Source: Rohdeia mirabilis (GTDB taxonomy: Bacteria > Planctomycetota > UBA1135 > GCA-002686595). Taken from it: a stretch of 64,000 bases of DNA. The first letter of the stretch is position 1. Every line of letters starts with the position of its first letter. The DNA lies in assembly GCA_007750655.1 (NCBI GenBank), contig CP036290.1, forward strand, positions 62,001 to 126,000, read 5' to 3'. A program made the position numbers and the translations under genes. The notes beneath the pieces are model-generated. The model saw nothing but the letters and a program-made list of their open reading frames with translations, was not told the origin of the DNA and searched no databases. Below are positions 8,607 to 17,451 of the stretch, one piece after another.

Positions 8607-9125
8607 GTGAAGAGTCGCTTCGAGTCACTGGCGGCCTCTGGACTTCGGGTCGAGCCGATCTCCAGGGCCGAGGCCACCGCCGCAATGGACGCGTTCTGCC
8701 GACGGTTCCTCGAGCCCGTGCGTGCACGCGTCGGCACGTACCGCCACAGGGGGCACTTGTGGCACGCCTTCACCTTCGGCCTGATGGATCCGCCGTCGAG
8801 GAAGCAGGCCTGGAGCTTGTTCGCATCTCGGGCCTGTGAGCCACTCATGATCGTCCCGGAAGTCTGGAAGCGGGACTTCGTGGGCGTGCGCATCACAGCG
8901 AACCAAGAGTGGCCCGACCTTCGCGAAACGCTGCTCCACCAAGACTGTGTGGTTCTCCCGAGGTCGTGCGACTGGGGCATGTGCTTCGACCACGAAGGCT
9001 GCGGACCGTGGTTCCTCGAACCCCCACTGCCCGAGGACGACGATCTCGACGATCTCGACGGTGTCGAGTGGGACGCCGCTGGACAGCCCGTGACGCAAAC
9101 CGGGCGTCCACCGCTGACCGAGTGA
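8607..9125 (+). CDS. hypothetical protein, acidic C-terminal tail
   Basis: 172 residues, not recognised. The body is rich in Trp, Arg and His (for example RHRGHLWHAFTFG). It contains a Cys/His cluster CDWGMCFDHEGCG that could bind a metal but does not match a named zinc motif. An Asp/Glu run follows (EDDDLDDLD), then a Pro/Thr-rich end. There is no signal peptide or membrane helix. The start is the GTG placed 7 nt after TAGAAT. It is flanked by sthA upstream and a lipoprotein gene downstream, without overlap, so operon membership is unclear. Codon use looks like the neighbours. Confidence 0.65.
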   Translation: MKSRFESLAASGLRVEPISRAEATAAMDAFCRRFLEPVRARVGTYRHRGHLWHAFTFGLMDPPSRKQAWSLFASRACEPLMIVPEVWKRDFVGVRITANQEWPDLRETLLHQDCVVLPRSCDWGMCFDHEGCGPWFLEPPLPEDDDLDDLDGVEWDAAGQPVTQTGRPPLTE

Positions 9126-9312
9126 GCGGCCGCTCCGGCGGTTCCGGGAGAGCGTCCGAACCGCCGCGGGTAGCGCCCGTTCACGTGGCGCGTGCGATGC
9201 CAACCTGTGGCCGACCACATCTCTTCGGTTCACCTTTCGATCGGACATGCCCAAGCACGAGCAGTTGAGCCTCGCCCCGAGACGGCCTCGAAATCGCTCG
9301 ACGAGCGCGGCG

Positions 9313-10341
9313 ATGCGGTGTTTCGCGATGTGGGCGTCGAGCGTCTGCCTGCTCGCTTCGTGCACGGCACCGAAGGCACAACCCTGCGACTCGCATGGAG
9401 CAGACCGGGCAGTCCAGCTCGAACCGACGAGCGCCGGCGCTGAGGCCCGCGTCGACACCCGCGCGCAAGCGTCCGCGGTGATGCCTGAAGTTCCGCTCTT
9501 CCATGCCGGCGCGTTCGGCCTGGGTGTCAGGTACGTCCCGCACGACACCGGCATCGAGCTCGAGTTCTGGCAAAGCGCCCCACGTGCGTACACGCGCACC
9601 GCCTTCCCCACCACCGGTACCATCGAAGTCGGCTACGAGCACCGGACCGAGACCTACTCGACCGACTACGCGGTCACCCACGTCGCCGCGGAATCCTCTG
9701 TCGCCTTCTTCGTCGTCGGGCATCCCGTTCGCGAGCACGCGGGGGAACGCGTCGCCGACCAGGGCACGACCGTCATCGAGCGTTGGGAGGTCGTCCCGTC
9801 GCGCGGGATGCCGTACCTCGAAGCGCACGTCGATCACCGGCCACTCGGAACGCCGCAGACCGAACTCGCACTCCATCTGCGGTGCGGCGACGGCGTCCTG
9901 AGTCCGCTGCGATCCATCCCCCGCCCCCACATCGATCGCCGTCCGATCGGAACGTTCGACTTCGACGTGGCAGCGCTCGCGGCCGACCCCGATGGGCGCT
10001 ACCTGATCGTCGCGAACATGGACCTGGCAGTCCTCCAGCTCGACTTGACGACGCTACCCGTCGCGCTGCAACTGCTCGTCGCACCCGGCGCTGTCTCCGG
10101 CATCGACGGCTGGTGGAGCATCTCGCGCCTGCGCGGCTCGGACGGCGTCAAGCGCTTCGAGCTCTTCGCCCCACCGACCCGGACGTTCCTCGAGGGAGCC
10201 GTCCTCGTGTTGAGGGACCCGGAGAACGACGGCGTCCTGGACATCGGAACCGCCACGGACAACGTCCTCCACACAGAGCTGACGTACGACGAGCGAGAGC
10301 AGACCGACTACGTCAGTTACGACATCGAGTTGTTCGACTGA
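9313..10341 (+). CDS. hypothetical lipoprotein
   Basis: 342 residues from the ATG at 9313. That start gives a lipoprotein signal, MRCFAMWASSVCLLASC, with lipobox LASC; an upstream ATG at 9247 would bury the signal peptide behind 22 extra residues and is disfavoured. The mature protein has alternating beta-type sequence without cysteine pairs or a recognised family. A C-terminal part has EF-hand-like acidity (DPENDGVLDIG). It is probably anchored in a membrane facing the periplasm. The next gene, also secreted, starts 47 nt downstream on the same strand, so they may be co-transcribed. Function unknown. Confidence 0.65.
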   Translation: MRCFAMWASSVCLLASCTAPKAQPCDSHGADRAVQLEPTSAGAEARVDTRAQASAVMPEVPLFHAGAFGLGVRYVPHDTGIELEFWQSAPRAYTRTAFPTTGTIEVGYEHRTETYSTDYAVTHVAAESSVAFFVVGHPVREHAGERVADQGTTVIERWEVVPSRGMPYLEAHVDHRPLGTPQTELALHLRCGDGVLSPLRSIPRPHIDRRPIGTFDFDVAALAADPDGRYLIVANMDLAVLQLDLTTLPVALQLLVAPGAVSGIDGWWSISRLRGSDGVKRFELFAPPTRTFLEGAVLVLRDPENDGVLDIGTATDNVLHTELTYDEREQTDYVSYDIELFD

Positions 10342-10388
10342 ACGGCGGGTGCACAACACCGAGCCTCCACCACCACCGATCCAACACG

Positions 10389-12032
10389 ATGTTCGTGCTC
10401 GTCCCCGCGCTTCTTTGCGTCCAGCTCGCCCCTTCCGCCCAGCCAACGGGTCCCAGTTCCATCGCACCCGCATCACGCTCAGCTCGCTCTACGGTGCTCG
10501 ACGACGACGGTGGCTGGAGTTGGTCCCGGCGGTCGAACTGTCTGATCGTCGAGAACCGTCTCGTGGTCGGAACCGTGTCGGCCGGTGTCCACGATCCAAC
10601 CCGGAAAGGTGACGTGAACCTGCTCGTGTTCGACCTCTCGAGCCGTGAGACGCGACTTGTGGAGTTGCACGACCGGCTCGAGTGCGACGATCACGTCGCG
10701 CCGTCGCTGGCCGTGTTCCAGGACGCTCGACTGTTCGCCGTGTACTCGAAAGACGGCGCCGACAACCTGATTCGCTCGCGATGGTCGGCGGATCCAAGGC
10801 TTGCCGAGTGGCACATCGAACGCAGCGTTCGCATCGCGACGGACGACTTCGACGTGGCCGATCCGCACGCGTTCGTCCTCGCCGACGGTTCGGTGTTCAC
10901 TGCGTTCATCGGGCCCGGCGGGGTACCGCACGCCACCATCGCGACGGGTCCGGAGCAGGCCAGTTCCGAGCCGTTCGCACTGCTGTCGGGAGCGGGTCGA
11001 GTACGGGTGTGCTTCGCGCCGGATCGATTGGGGGACATCCATCTTCTGTGTACCGGACGGCGCTCGAGCGAGTTCAACGGGGGCGTCCGACACGGCGTCT
11101 TCCGCGACGGCCGTGTGCGTGCATTCGGTGACTCGACGCGCGCCGCAATCGGAGCGCCCGCGCCGGACATCGCGACCCTCACGCGCGTGTTCGAAGCCCG
11201 GTCGGACACCGCGGCTCGGGCCGGCGACCTGCGAACTGATGCGTACGGCGCACTGGTCGGCGTCTATTCCGTCCAGGTCGACGGGGTCGGTGACGGTCTC
11301 GAGCAACGCGCGGGGAGCTCTCGGCACGAGTACCGCTACGCCTGTTGGAACGGCACGCGCTGGGTCGACCATCGCATCGGCCACGCTGGCTCGCGGCTCC
11401 ACGCTGGCGCAGACGATCCTCCGGGCCAAGTCACCATCGACCCGTCGGACAGCGCGACCCTGGTGCTCTCGACCGACGCGCATCCGGCGACCGGCGCGCC
11501 GTTGATCAGCGCTGCGGACGGACTTCGCCACCACGAGCTCTTCCGCGCGCGCACGCCGAACGGCGGTGCGACCTGGGCCTTCGAGGCGCTGACGGTCGAT
11601 TCGACGGCGGACAACGTGCGGCCGCGGCTGGCGTGGAGTCCGGCGCGCGGAACGTGGCTCGTGTGGCTGCGGGGTGAGTACCGCAGCGCCCGCGACTTCG
11701 AGCAGCAGGTCGTCGCGCTGGGACTCGACGACGGGGTCGTGCTCACCGTCGATGCGGACGCCTTCGCAGACCTCGAGTTCGCGTTGCTGTTCCCGAAGAG
11801 CGCGTACCTGCCGTTCTCGTCGGCTTCCGATGACGAGGACCACACGCGGGCGGTCATCGGTCGCAGTCTCGACGCCGGTCGCGGCAGGGCCGATCCGACG
11901 TGGACCATCTACCGGCAGCTGCCCGGCGACTACACGTTGGAACTCTGGGCGAAGGCCGACCTCGTGCGCGGAGTTCCGACACGGGTCGTCGAGGTCACGC
12001 TCCCCCACGCGGGCCCGCTGGTCGTGGAGTGA
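10389..12032 (+). CDS. secreted BNR-repeat (BNR_4-like) protein
   Basis: 547 residues with an N-terminal signal peptide (hydrophobic MFVLVPALLCVQL core, cleavage probably near SAQP). The mature part resembles the BNR_4 group of beta-propeller proteins that resemble sialidases. Repeated blades include HVAPSLAVFQDARLFAVYS, ADPHAFVLADGSVFTAF and DNVRPRLAWSPARGTWLVW. Such proteins are often predicted glycoside hydrolases or polysaccharide binders, but the catalytic residues are not established for this group and I cannot point to any. It converges on the GH20 protein gene, whose stop is 10 bp away on the other strand; both could act on extracellular glycans. Fold fairly confident, activity not. 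Confidence 0.65.
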   Translation: MFVLVPALLCVQLAPSAQPTGPSSIAPASRSARSTVLDDDGGWSWSRRSNCLIVENRLVVGTVSAGVHDPTRKGDVNLLVFDLSSRETRLVELHDRLECDDHVAPSLAVFQDARLFAVYSKDGADNLIRSRWSADPRLAEWHIERSVRIATDDFDVADPHAFVLADGSVFTAFIGPGGVPHATIATGPEQASSEPFALLSGAGRVRVCFAPDRLGDIHLLCTGRRSSEFNGGVRHGVFRDGRVRAFGDSTRAAIGAPAPDIATLTRVFEARSDTAARAGDLRTDAYGALVGVYSVQVDGVGDGLEQRAGSSRHEYRYACWNGTRWVDHRIGHAGSRLHAGADDPPGQVTIDPSDSATLVLSTDAHPATGAPLISAADGLRHHELFRARTPNGGATWAFEALTVDSTADNVRPRLAWSPARGTWLVWLRGEYRSARDFEQQVVALGLDDGVVLTVDADAFADLEFALLFPKSAYLPFSSASDDEDHTRAVIGRSLDAGRGRADPTWTIYRQLPGDYTLELWAKADLVRGVPTRVVEVTLPHAGPLVVE

Positions 12033-12041
12033 CCCTCCGGC

Positions 12042-15011
12042 TCACGGCCAACGCCGCTCGAGCGGGCGCATGGTCACCTTGCGGAACTCGATCGGCGTGC
12101 CTTCCGACTGCAGCGCGATCGCGCCGGCGTCGAGCGTGCCGTCGATGCCGCGATCGACTTCGACACCGTTCACGTGGACCACGATCGCGTCTCCGTCGCA
12201 GCGCACGCGCAGGTGGTTCCACTGGCCGAGCGGGTGTTCGAGTCCAGCGATTCGCCCCGGGATGTGGCGGTGCGAGTGCAGGTCGCCGGGCCGCCACGGC
12301 GTGCGCCGCGTAGCTGCGTCCTCTACGAGCAGGTCGACATCCTCGCCGATGGTCCAGAAGTCGCCGGCGTGGCCCGCGGCGAGTTGCACCTCGAGCGAAC
12401 GCGGCCAGCCGTAGAACATCAGCGGCGTCGTGGTGTGGACCAGGACCCCGCTGTTCCCACCGCGCACCGAACCCTCGCTCGCCGCCGGCCAGCGCCACTC
12501 GAGTTCGAGCTCGTAGTCGCGGAACCAGCGCTTCGTCGCCAAGTACCCCTGCGGCGTTCCCGCGATCCTGACCACACCGTCGTCCTCGAGCGTCACCACG
12601 TCGGTGAGGGCCGCGCCCGCCGCGCTCGCGAACTGCCAATCGTCCAGCCCTTTCGCGAACAGGTCGATCTCGCCCGCCGGCGGCTGGAGCGACTCGGCTT
12701 CCGCAGCGCGCGGAATCTGCGCCAGATGCGGCGTGATGTCCTCGAAGCGCTCGGCGCCCGGCGGTCGCACGGCCACGATCAGCACGGGCGCGATGGCGCC
12801 GCTCGCGTGGTGCACCTCGAGCGCGTACCCGCCGCCACCGAGTTCGCGCTCCACCACGAGCTGTGTCTCGTCGGGCGTCGACGGTCCGAGCAGTTCCTCA
12901 CCGTCGAGCAGCACCCGCGCCCGCCCGTCGCGCGTCTGCAGTCGAAACGCCCAGATCCCCTCCTCGGCCGGCGCGACGACGAGCATGCCGGTCAGGCGCT
13001 GACCCACCGGTTCGTGCGTGCGGTACGGGCCGCGCAGCTCGGGCAAGAGGTCGCGTCGGGTCGGCTGCCACACCGCGCGGTCGGTGAAGTCGGGCACGAA
13101 TCCGAGTGGGCGCCGCGGCAGGTCGAACCACTCCACGCGGACACGGGCCGGGCGCTGGTCGAAGTCCTGCCACAGCTCGGCGCCGACCGGCTCGTCGTCC
13201 ACGAACAGCTGAGCCCGCAGACGCGTCGCTCCGACGATCGCGCTCCTGTACTGGGCCGAGGTACTCGTCGGCCTCGAACCGTCGAGCGTGTAGCGGATCG
13301 TGCCGCCGTCGGCGTCCACACCCCGCGCCTCGAGCTCGACGCGCACGAAATCCTCGGTCCACACGACGTCGTCGGCGGTCGGGTGCGTCGGGTCCACGCC
13401 GACGCCTGCGATTCGCGCGTGCACGGGCTGGACCAGATCGCGCACGCGACTCTCGACCGCCTCGAAACGCCGCAGGTAGCCGACCCAGTCGCGCCCCTCG
13501 GGACGGTCGCCGGTCCACAGTCGATCCGCTAGCGCTGGCACGCGTTCCCAGGCGTCGCGCAGGACCGTGTGCTCCTTCTGCTCCCAGAACAGGAGTTGTC
13601 CACCGAGCACCTGATCGCGCTGGGACGCCGGCACCGGCCACACTCCGTCACCACGATCGGGGTCGTTCGGCCCGCGGTCCTCGAACACCGGCGTACCCGG
13701 CTGCCAGTGCCAGAACGCGTTCTTGCTCCACGAGTGGATCTCGCGCGCGGACCAGCGGCGCCCACCGATGTGCGGATAGCGCGGCGCGCCCGAGCCCACC
13801 ACGTACAGCGGCTTCCAACTCGCGTTCACGACTTCATAGCCGGCGTCGAGCAGCGCCCACGGAGGGTTGTAGGCGGACTCCCAGGCCGACACGAGAATGC
13901 GGTCGTCGCCCGTCGCGGGCAGCGCGGCCGGCGCGCCGTGGAAGCCCTCCCAGACGACCATGCGACGGCGCAGCGCGGAATCTTCGTGGGTGCGCAGGTG
14001 CATGTTCACCGCAGCGAGGAACGGAACCAGGGCGTCAGCCGCTCCCGATTCGTCGCCGCCGATGTGGAAGTAGGGTGACGACGCGAACACCGCGTTCATG
14101 GCATCGATGATCGCGAAGATGCGCTCGTGGTTGACCGGGTGCGCCACGTCCGCGTCGGTCAGCGCGTCGTCGGGCGTCGGGTCCGCGAGGTAGCCGGAAC
14201 GCTTCAACTGGGTCGAGTGCCCGGGCAGGTCGAGCTCGGGCACGATGGTCACGCCGAGCGCGTCCGCATGGGCGACGAGTGCGCGCCACGAATCGAGCGA
14301 GATGGTGCGCGGGTTCTCGAGTCCGTCGGTCACAGGCGCGAACGGAAAGGTGAACGCCTGATCGTCGGTGAGGTGCAGCTGCAGGTAGCGCACCTTGTGG
14401 AGATGGAGGAGTTCGACGATCGAGTGCAGCGTCTCGATGGAGTGCGGTTGGCGCGCCACGTCGACCAGCACCGAGCGGAAGGGCGTGGCCGGTTCGTCCT
14501 GGATCACACCGGTCGGCAGGGCCCAGTGGGCGTCCTGTCCGTCGCCCGTGCGCTCGACCATCTGCAACAACGTCGCCGTTCCGCGTGCGATGGCTTCGAC
14601 CGACGCTCCCCACACGGTAATCGCGCTGTCGACGTCGATGCGGTAGCGCTCGGGGGTCGCGTCGGGGCGGCCCGGGTCGACCGCGAACATGAAGTCGGAG
14701 CGCACCGACGATCGCGGCGGGACGATCTGCGGCCGCTCGCCCGTGCGTCGCCACCACAGGTTGCAGAACGCTTCGGCGTGGGCGGTGAGCGCGACGTCCT
14801 GGGCACTCTCGCCGCGTGGACTCTCGAAGCTCAGGACGATCGTCGGCGGTCCGTCGAACTGGTAGCGAGTTTCGTCGCCGGGGACCCAGCTCCGCACCGC
14901 CGGGACGACTGCCGGGGTGTCGGCGGTGCGCTCTTCGCCGCGGGCGGTCGACGGGGTGGCGAGCAGAAGGCCGAGGGCGGCCACGGTCGATCGGAGGTAC
15001 GGGTGGCGCAT
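12042..15011 (-). CDS. secreted GH20 beta-N-acetylhexosaminidase fused to PA14-like and DUF1080 domains
   Basis: 989 residues with a signal peptide (cleavage near ARGEE). Order: a GH20b-type N-domain (about 50-165); a GH20 catalytic barrel (about 170-500) with the family acid pair in HIGGDES; a chitobiase C-terminal type segment (TIRYTLDGSRPTSTSAQY); a PA14-like beta domain (EEGIWAFRLQTRDGRARVLL); and a C-terminal DUF1080/LamG-like domain with YELELEWRW, GNSGVLVHT, SLEVQL, WNHLRVRCDGD and VHVNGVEVD. GH20 enzymes release terminal GlcNAc or GalNAc by substrate-assisted catalysis in which the Asp-Glu pair is essential; both residues are present. DUF1080 (3-keto-disaccharide hydrolase family) usually occurs alone. 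A TAGGGT hexamer 6 nt upstream supports the ATG at 15011. Confidence 0.88.
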   Translation of the reverse strand: MRHPYLRSTVAALGLLLATPSTARGEERTADTPAVVPAVRSWVPGDETRYQFDGPPTIVLSFESPRGESAQDVALTAHAEAFCNLWWRRTGERPQIVPPRSSVRSDFMFAVDPGRPDATPERYRIDVDSAITVWGASVEAIARGTATLLQMVERTGDGQDAHWALPTGVIQDEPATPFRSVLVDVARQPHSIETLHSIVELLHLHKVRYLQLHLTDDQAFTFPFAPVTDGLENPRTISLDSWRALVAHADALGVTIVPELDLPGHSTQLKRSGYLADPTPDDALTDADVAHPVNHERIFAIIDAMNAVFASSPYFHIGGDESGAADALVPFLAAVNMHLRTHEDSALRRRMVVWEGFHGAPAALPATGDDRILVSAWESAYNPPWALLDAGYEVVNASWKPLYVVGSGAPRYPHIGGRRWSAREIHSWSKNAFWHWQPGTPVFEDRGPNDPDRGDGVWPVPASQRDQVLGGQLLFWEQKEHTVLRDAWERVPALADRLWTGDRPEGRDWVGYLRRFEAVESRVRDLVQPVHARIAGVGVDPTHPTADDVVWTEDFVRVELEARGVDADGGTIRYTLDGSRPTSTSAQYRSAIVGATRLRAQLFVDDEPVGAELWQDFDQRPARVRVEWFDLPRRPLGFVPDFTDRAVWQPTRRDLLPELRGPYRTHEPVGQRLTGMLVVAPAEEGIWAFRLQTRDGRARVLLDGEELLGPSTPDETQLVVERELGGGGYALEVHHASGAIAPVLIVAVRPPGAERFEDITPHLAQIPRAAEAESLQPPAGEIDLFAKGLDDWQFASAAGAALTDVVTLEDDGVVRIAGTPQGYLATKRWFRDYELELEWRWPAASEGSVRGGNSGVLVHTTTPLMFYGWPRSLEVQLAAGHAGDFWTIGEDVDLLVEDAATRRTPWRPGDLHSHRHIPGRIAGLEHPLGQWNHLRVRCDGDAIVVHVNGVEVDRGIDGTLDAGAIALQSEGTPIEFRKVTMRPLERRWP

Positions 15012-15017
15012 GGGCCC

Positions 15018-15023
15018 ACCCTA
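15018..15023 (-). promoter_or_regulatory. candidate -10 element (TAGGGT) before the GH20 gene
   Basis: On the minus strand TAGGGT lies 6 nt before the ATG at 15011, repeating the leaderless pattern. The rest of the 175-bp gap up to the zinc-ribbon gene holds imperfect GATCGGTGTCGC / GTGTGCGGCA words that may be a decayed family 3 palindrome. Confidence 0.42.
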
Positions 15024-15186
15024 CGTCGCCGCCGACTCCGTCGTTGGCCACCGTGCCGTGTCGTGCCGTCGATCGGTGTCGCGCGATCCGGGTCGCACAC
15101 CGTGCGCGAGACATCCCATCGGTGTGCGGCATCGACCGGCGACACCGCACGAGCGGCACCGTCCGAGGAGGGGACCGCGCCGACCC

Positions 15187-15372
15187 TCAGCCCGCGAAGT
15201 CCGCGAAGCCCAGGACGCTCTGGCAGTGCGGGCAGCAGAAGCAGTAGCCCAGCTTCGCGCGCATGATCCCCTTGTCGTCCGAGATGCGGTAGACCTCGTC
15301 GAGCGGCTCCTTGCAGAAGGGGCAGCGGGGCTTGAACTCGGAGTCCTCGTCGTCGATGTCGATGATCTTCAA
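15187..15372 (-). CDS. small zinc-ribbon protein
   Basis: 61 residues with two knuckles, CPFC (about 17-20) and CCPHC (about 47-51), the layout of a rubredoxin-like zinc ribbon. The N-terminus is acidic (IDIDDEDSE). No ATG is available; the frame starts with TTG at 15372, directly before the conserved KIIDI. The next gene upstream encodes a paralogue with the same plan, so this is a tandem duplicate. Proteins this small usually bind a partner rather than catalyse. No function is assigned. Confidence 0.7.
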   Translation of the reverse strand: MKIIDIDDEDSEFKPRCPFCKEPLDEVYRISDDKGIMRAKLGYCFCCPHCQSVLGFADFAG

Positions 15373-15437
15373 AGTCGATCCGTATGCGTCGCGGTTCGGC
15401 GCGGTCGAGCGCCAGTCGGGTGCGCCGTGGCGCTCGT

Positions 15438-15632
15438 TCAGGACTTGTCGGCGAAGTCCAGGTTCGCCTCGCAGTGCGGGCAGGCGTACCCGTAGCCGTG
15501 GCCGTGGGTGAACATGTGCTTCTTGGCTTCGACTACCCGGAAGACTTCCGGCAGCTCCTCACGGCAGTGCGGGCAGCGCGGCACGAAGTCGGGTTTGGTC
15601 TCGGTCACGTCGACGATCTTCACGCCCGCCAT
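15438..15632 (-). CDS. small zinc-ribbon protein (paralogue of the adjacent gene)
   Basis: 64 residues with CPHC (about 20-23) and ACPHC (about 50-54). It aligns end to end with the downstream 61-residue protein: KIVDVTE versus KIIDIDD at the start, LPEVFRV versus LDEVYRI in the middle, and CPHCEANLDFAD versus CPHCQSVLGFAD at the end. A His/Gly/Tyr-rich loop (FTHGHGYGY) separates the knuckles. The ATG at 15632 is chosen because similarity starts there; a longer upstream frame is low-complexity shadow sequence. The two genes are 65 bp apart and probably co-transcribed, divergent from zwf. Function unknown. Confidence 0.72.
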   Translation of the reverse strand: MAGVKIVDVTETKPDFVPRCPHCREELPEVFRVVEAKKHMFTHGHGYGYACPHCEANLDFADKS

Positions 15633-15921
15633 GCTAGCTCCGGTCGCGCCGCCTGTCGCGCTCCCGGATCGCGCCATCTTCCCGATCGCGCTTCCGCTCG
15701 GAGCCGTTCGTCGCCGGCCAGGGGGCGGTGCGGGTCCGGCGCAGCGCACCCCCCCGTCTCCGCGTCGACCGTCGACCGACGCGTCCGACGTTCGCGCGCG
15801 CCAACGCCCGCGACCACGTCGACCGCGCTCGCCACACCGACGTCCCACTGACGGTCGGCCCGCCGCTCGCGAACGCCCCCGGGGTGGCCAGCGCGTGGGC
15901 CCGCCGCGATGATGCTCGCCG

Positions 15922-17451
15922 GTGAACCCCGCTCCCCCCCTCGAACCGCGCTCGCCCGCGGCCCTGGTGCTGTTCGGCGCGACCGGCGACCTCGCGCGCC
16001 GCAAGATCGTCCCGGCGCTGTTCCGACTGACCGCCGGCGGCCACCTGCCCGCGGGGAGCCAGTTCGTCGGCCTCTCGCGCAGCGCCGGATCGGACGACGG
16101 CCTGCGCGGCCTGTGGCGCGCGGCCCTCGAGGAGCACCTGCGCGCCGGCGAGTTCGACGAGGCCGTCTGGAAGGACTTCGCCGCGCGCATCCACGCCGTC
16201 CCGGGCAGCGTCGACGACGAGCAGGCCTACCGCGCCCTGTCCGTGCGCCTCGAGTCGATCGACCGCCGCTGCGGCACGGGCGGCAACCGGCTCGTCTACC
16301 TGGCCACGCCGTCGAGCGTCTTCCCGACCATCCTGCGGCACCTGTGCGACGCCGGCGTGGTGCGGCGCGCGTCGGAGGCGACCGAAGAAGCCCACCGCGA
16401 CGGCGCCGAGCCCGCCTGGAAGCGCGTCATCGTCGAAAAGCCGTTCGGCCGCGACCGAGCCTCCGCGCGTGAGTTGAACGAGTTGGCGCTCTCGATGCTC
16501 GACGAGCGCCAGATCTATCGGATCGACCATTATCTGGGCAAAGAGACCGTCCAGAACATCCTCGTCTTCCGCTTCGGCAACGCGATCTTCGAGCCGCTCT
16601 GGAATCGCAACCACATCGACCACGTGCAGATCACCGTGGCCGAGTCGTTGGGTGTCGAAGGACGCGGCGACTTCTACGAGGAAACGGGCGTGCTGCGCGA
16701 CATCGTGCAGAACCACCTGTTGCAGATGCTGGCGCTGTGCGCGATGGAGCCGCCCGCGTCGATGCGCTCGGACGAGATCCGCAACATGAAGGCGCAGGTG
16801 TTGGCGTCACTGCGACCGATCGCCGAGTTCGAAGCCGAGAACCTCACCGTGCCGGGCCAGTACGTCGGCTACCACGACGAGCGCGGCGTGAAGCCTGGGT
16901 CGAAGACGGCCACGTACGCCGCGCTCGTCGCGCACATCGACAACTGGCGCTGGCAGGGCGTGCCGTTCTACCTGCGCTCCGGCAAGGCGTTGAAGCGGCG
17001 CTCGACCGAGATCTCGTTCCACTTCCGTCGCGTGCCCTACAGCCTTTTCGGCGAGGATCGCGTGTGCCAGATGATGGAGCCCAACGTCCTCACGCTGCGC
17101 ATCCAGCCCGAGGAGTCGATCTCGCTGCGTATTGCGACGAAAGTGCCCGACCAAGGTCTCGAGGTCGGCTCGGTGCAGATGGATTTCGACTACTCGGAGT
17201 CGTTCGACGTGCGCGCGCCCGACGCCTACGAGCGTTTGATCCTCGACGCCTGGCGCGGCGATCCGACGCTGTTCGCGCGCCGCGACGAGGTCGAGCTCTC
17301 CTGGCGTTGGTGCGATCCGATCCTGCGCGCGTTCGAGGATCCCGAGCGCGCGAACCACGTGGCGAGCTACGCCGCAGGCAGCGAAGGTCCCGCCGAGGCC
17401 GAGGACCTTCTTCTGCGCAACGGTCACCGCTGGGTGCCGCTCTCCCGATGA
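15922..17451 (+). CDS. zwf: glucose-6-phosphate 1-dehydrogenase
   Basis: 509 residues, the usual length. An N-terminal Rossmann fold with FGATGDLARRK (18-28) binds NADP+. The hallmark RIDHYLGKE is at 200-208, with the catalytic-region His/Asp, and is preceded by VIVEKPFGRD. The C-terminal domain includes the substrate-binding YLRSGKALKRR. It oxidises glucose 6-phosphate to 6-phosphogluconolactone and makes NADPH in the cytosol. It is the first gene of a three-gene operon whose order follows the pathway. The stop overlaps the pgl ATG (ATGA). The start is a GTG without an obvious Shine-Dalgarno sequence; the upstream 289 bp separate it from the divergent zinc-ribbon genes and must hold both promoters. 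Confidence 0.96.
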   Translation: MNPAPPLEPRSPAALVLFGATGDLARRKIVPALFRLTAGGHLPAGSQFVGLSRSAGSDDGLRGLWRAALEEHLRAGEFDEAVWKDFAARIHAVPGSVDDEQAYRALSVRLESIDRRCGTGGNRLVYLATPSSVFPTILRHLCDAGVVRRASEATEEAHRDGAEPAWKRVIVEKPFGRDRASARELNELALSMLDERQIYRIDHYLGKETVQNILVFRFGNAIFEPLWNRNHIDHVQITVAESLGVEGRGDFYEETGVLRDIVQNHLLQMLALCAMEPPASMRSDEIRNMKAQVLASLRPIAEFEAENLTVPGQYVGYHDERGVKPGSKTATYAALVAHIDNWRWQGVPFYLRSGKALKRRSTEISFHFRRVPYSLFGEDRVCQMMEPNVLTLRIQPEESISLRIATKVPDQGLEVGSVQMDFDYSESFDVRAPDAYERLILDAWRGDPTLFARRDEVELSWRWCDPILRAFEDPERANHVASYAAGSEGPAEAEDLLLRNGHRWVPLSR

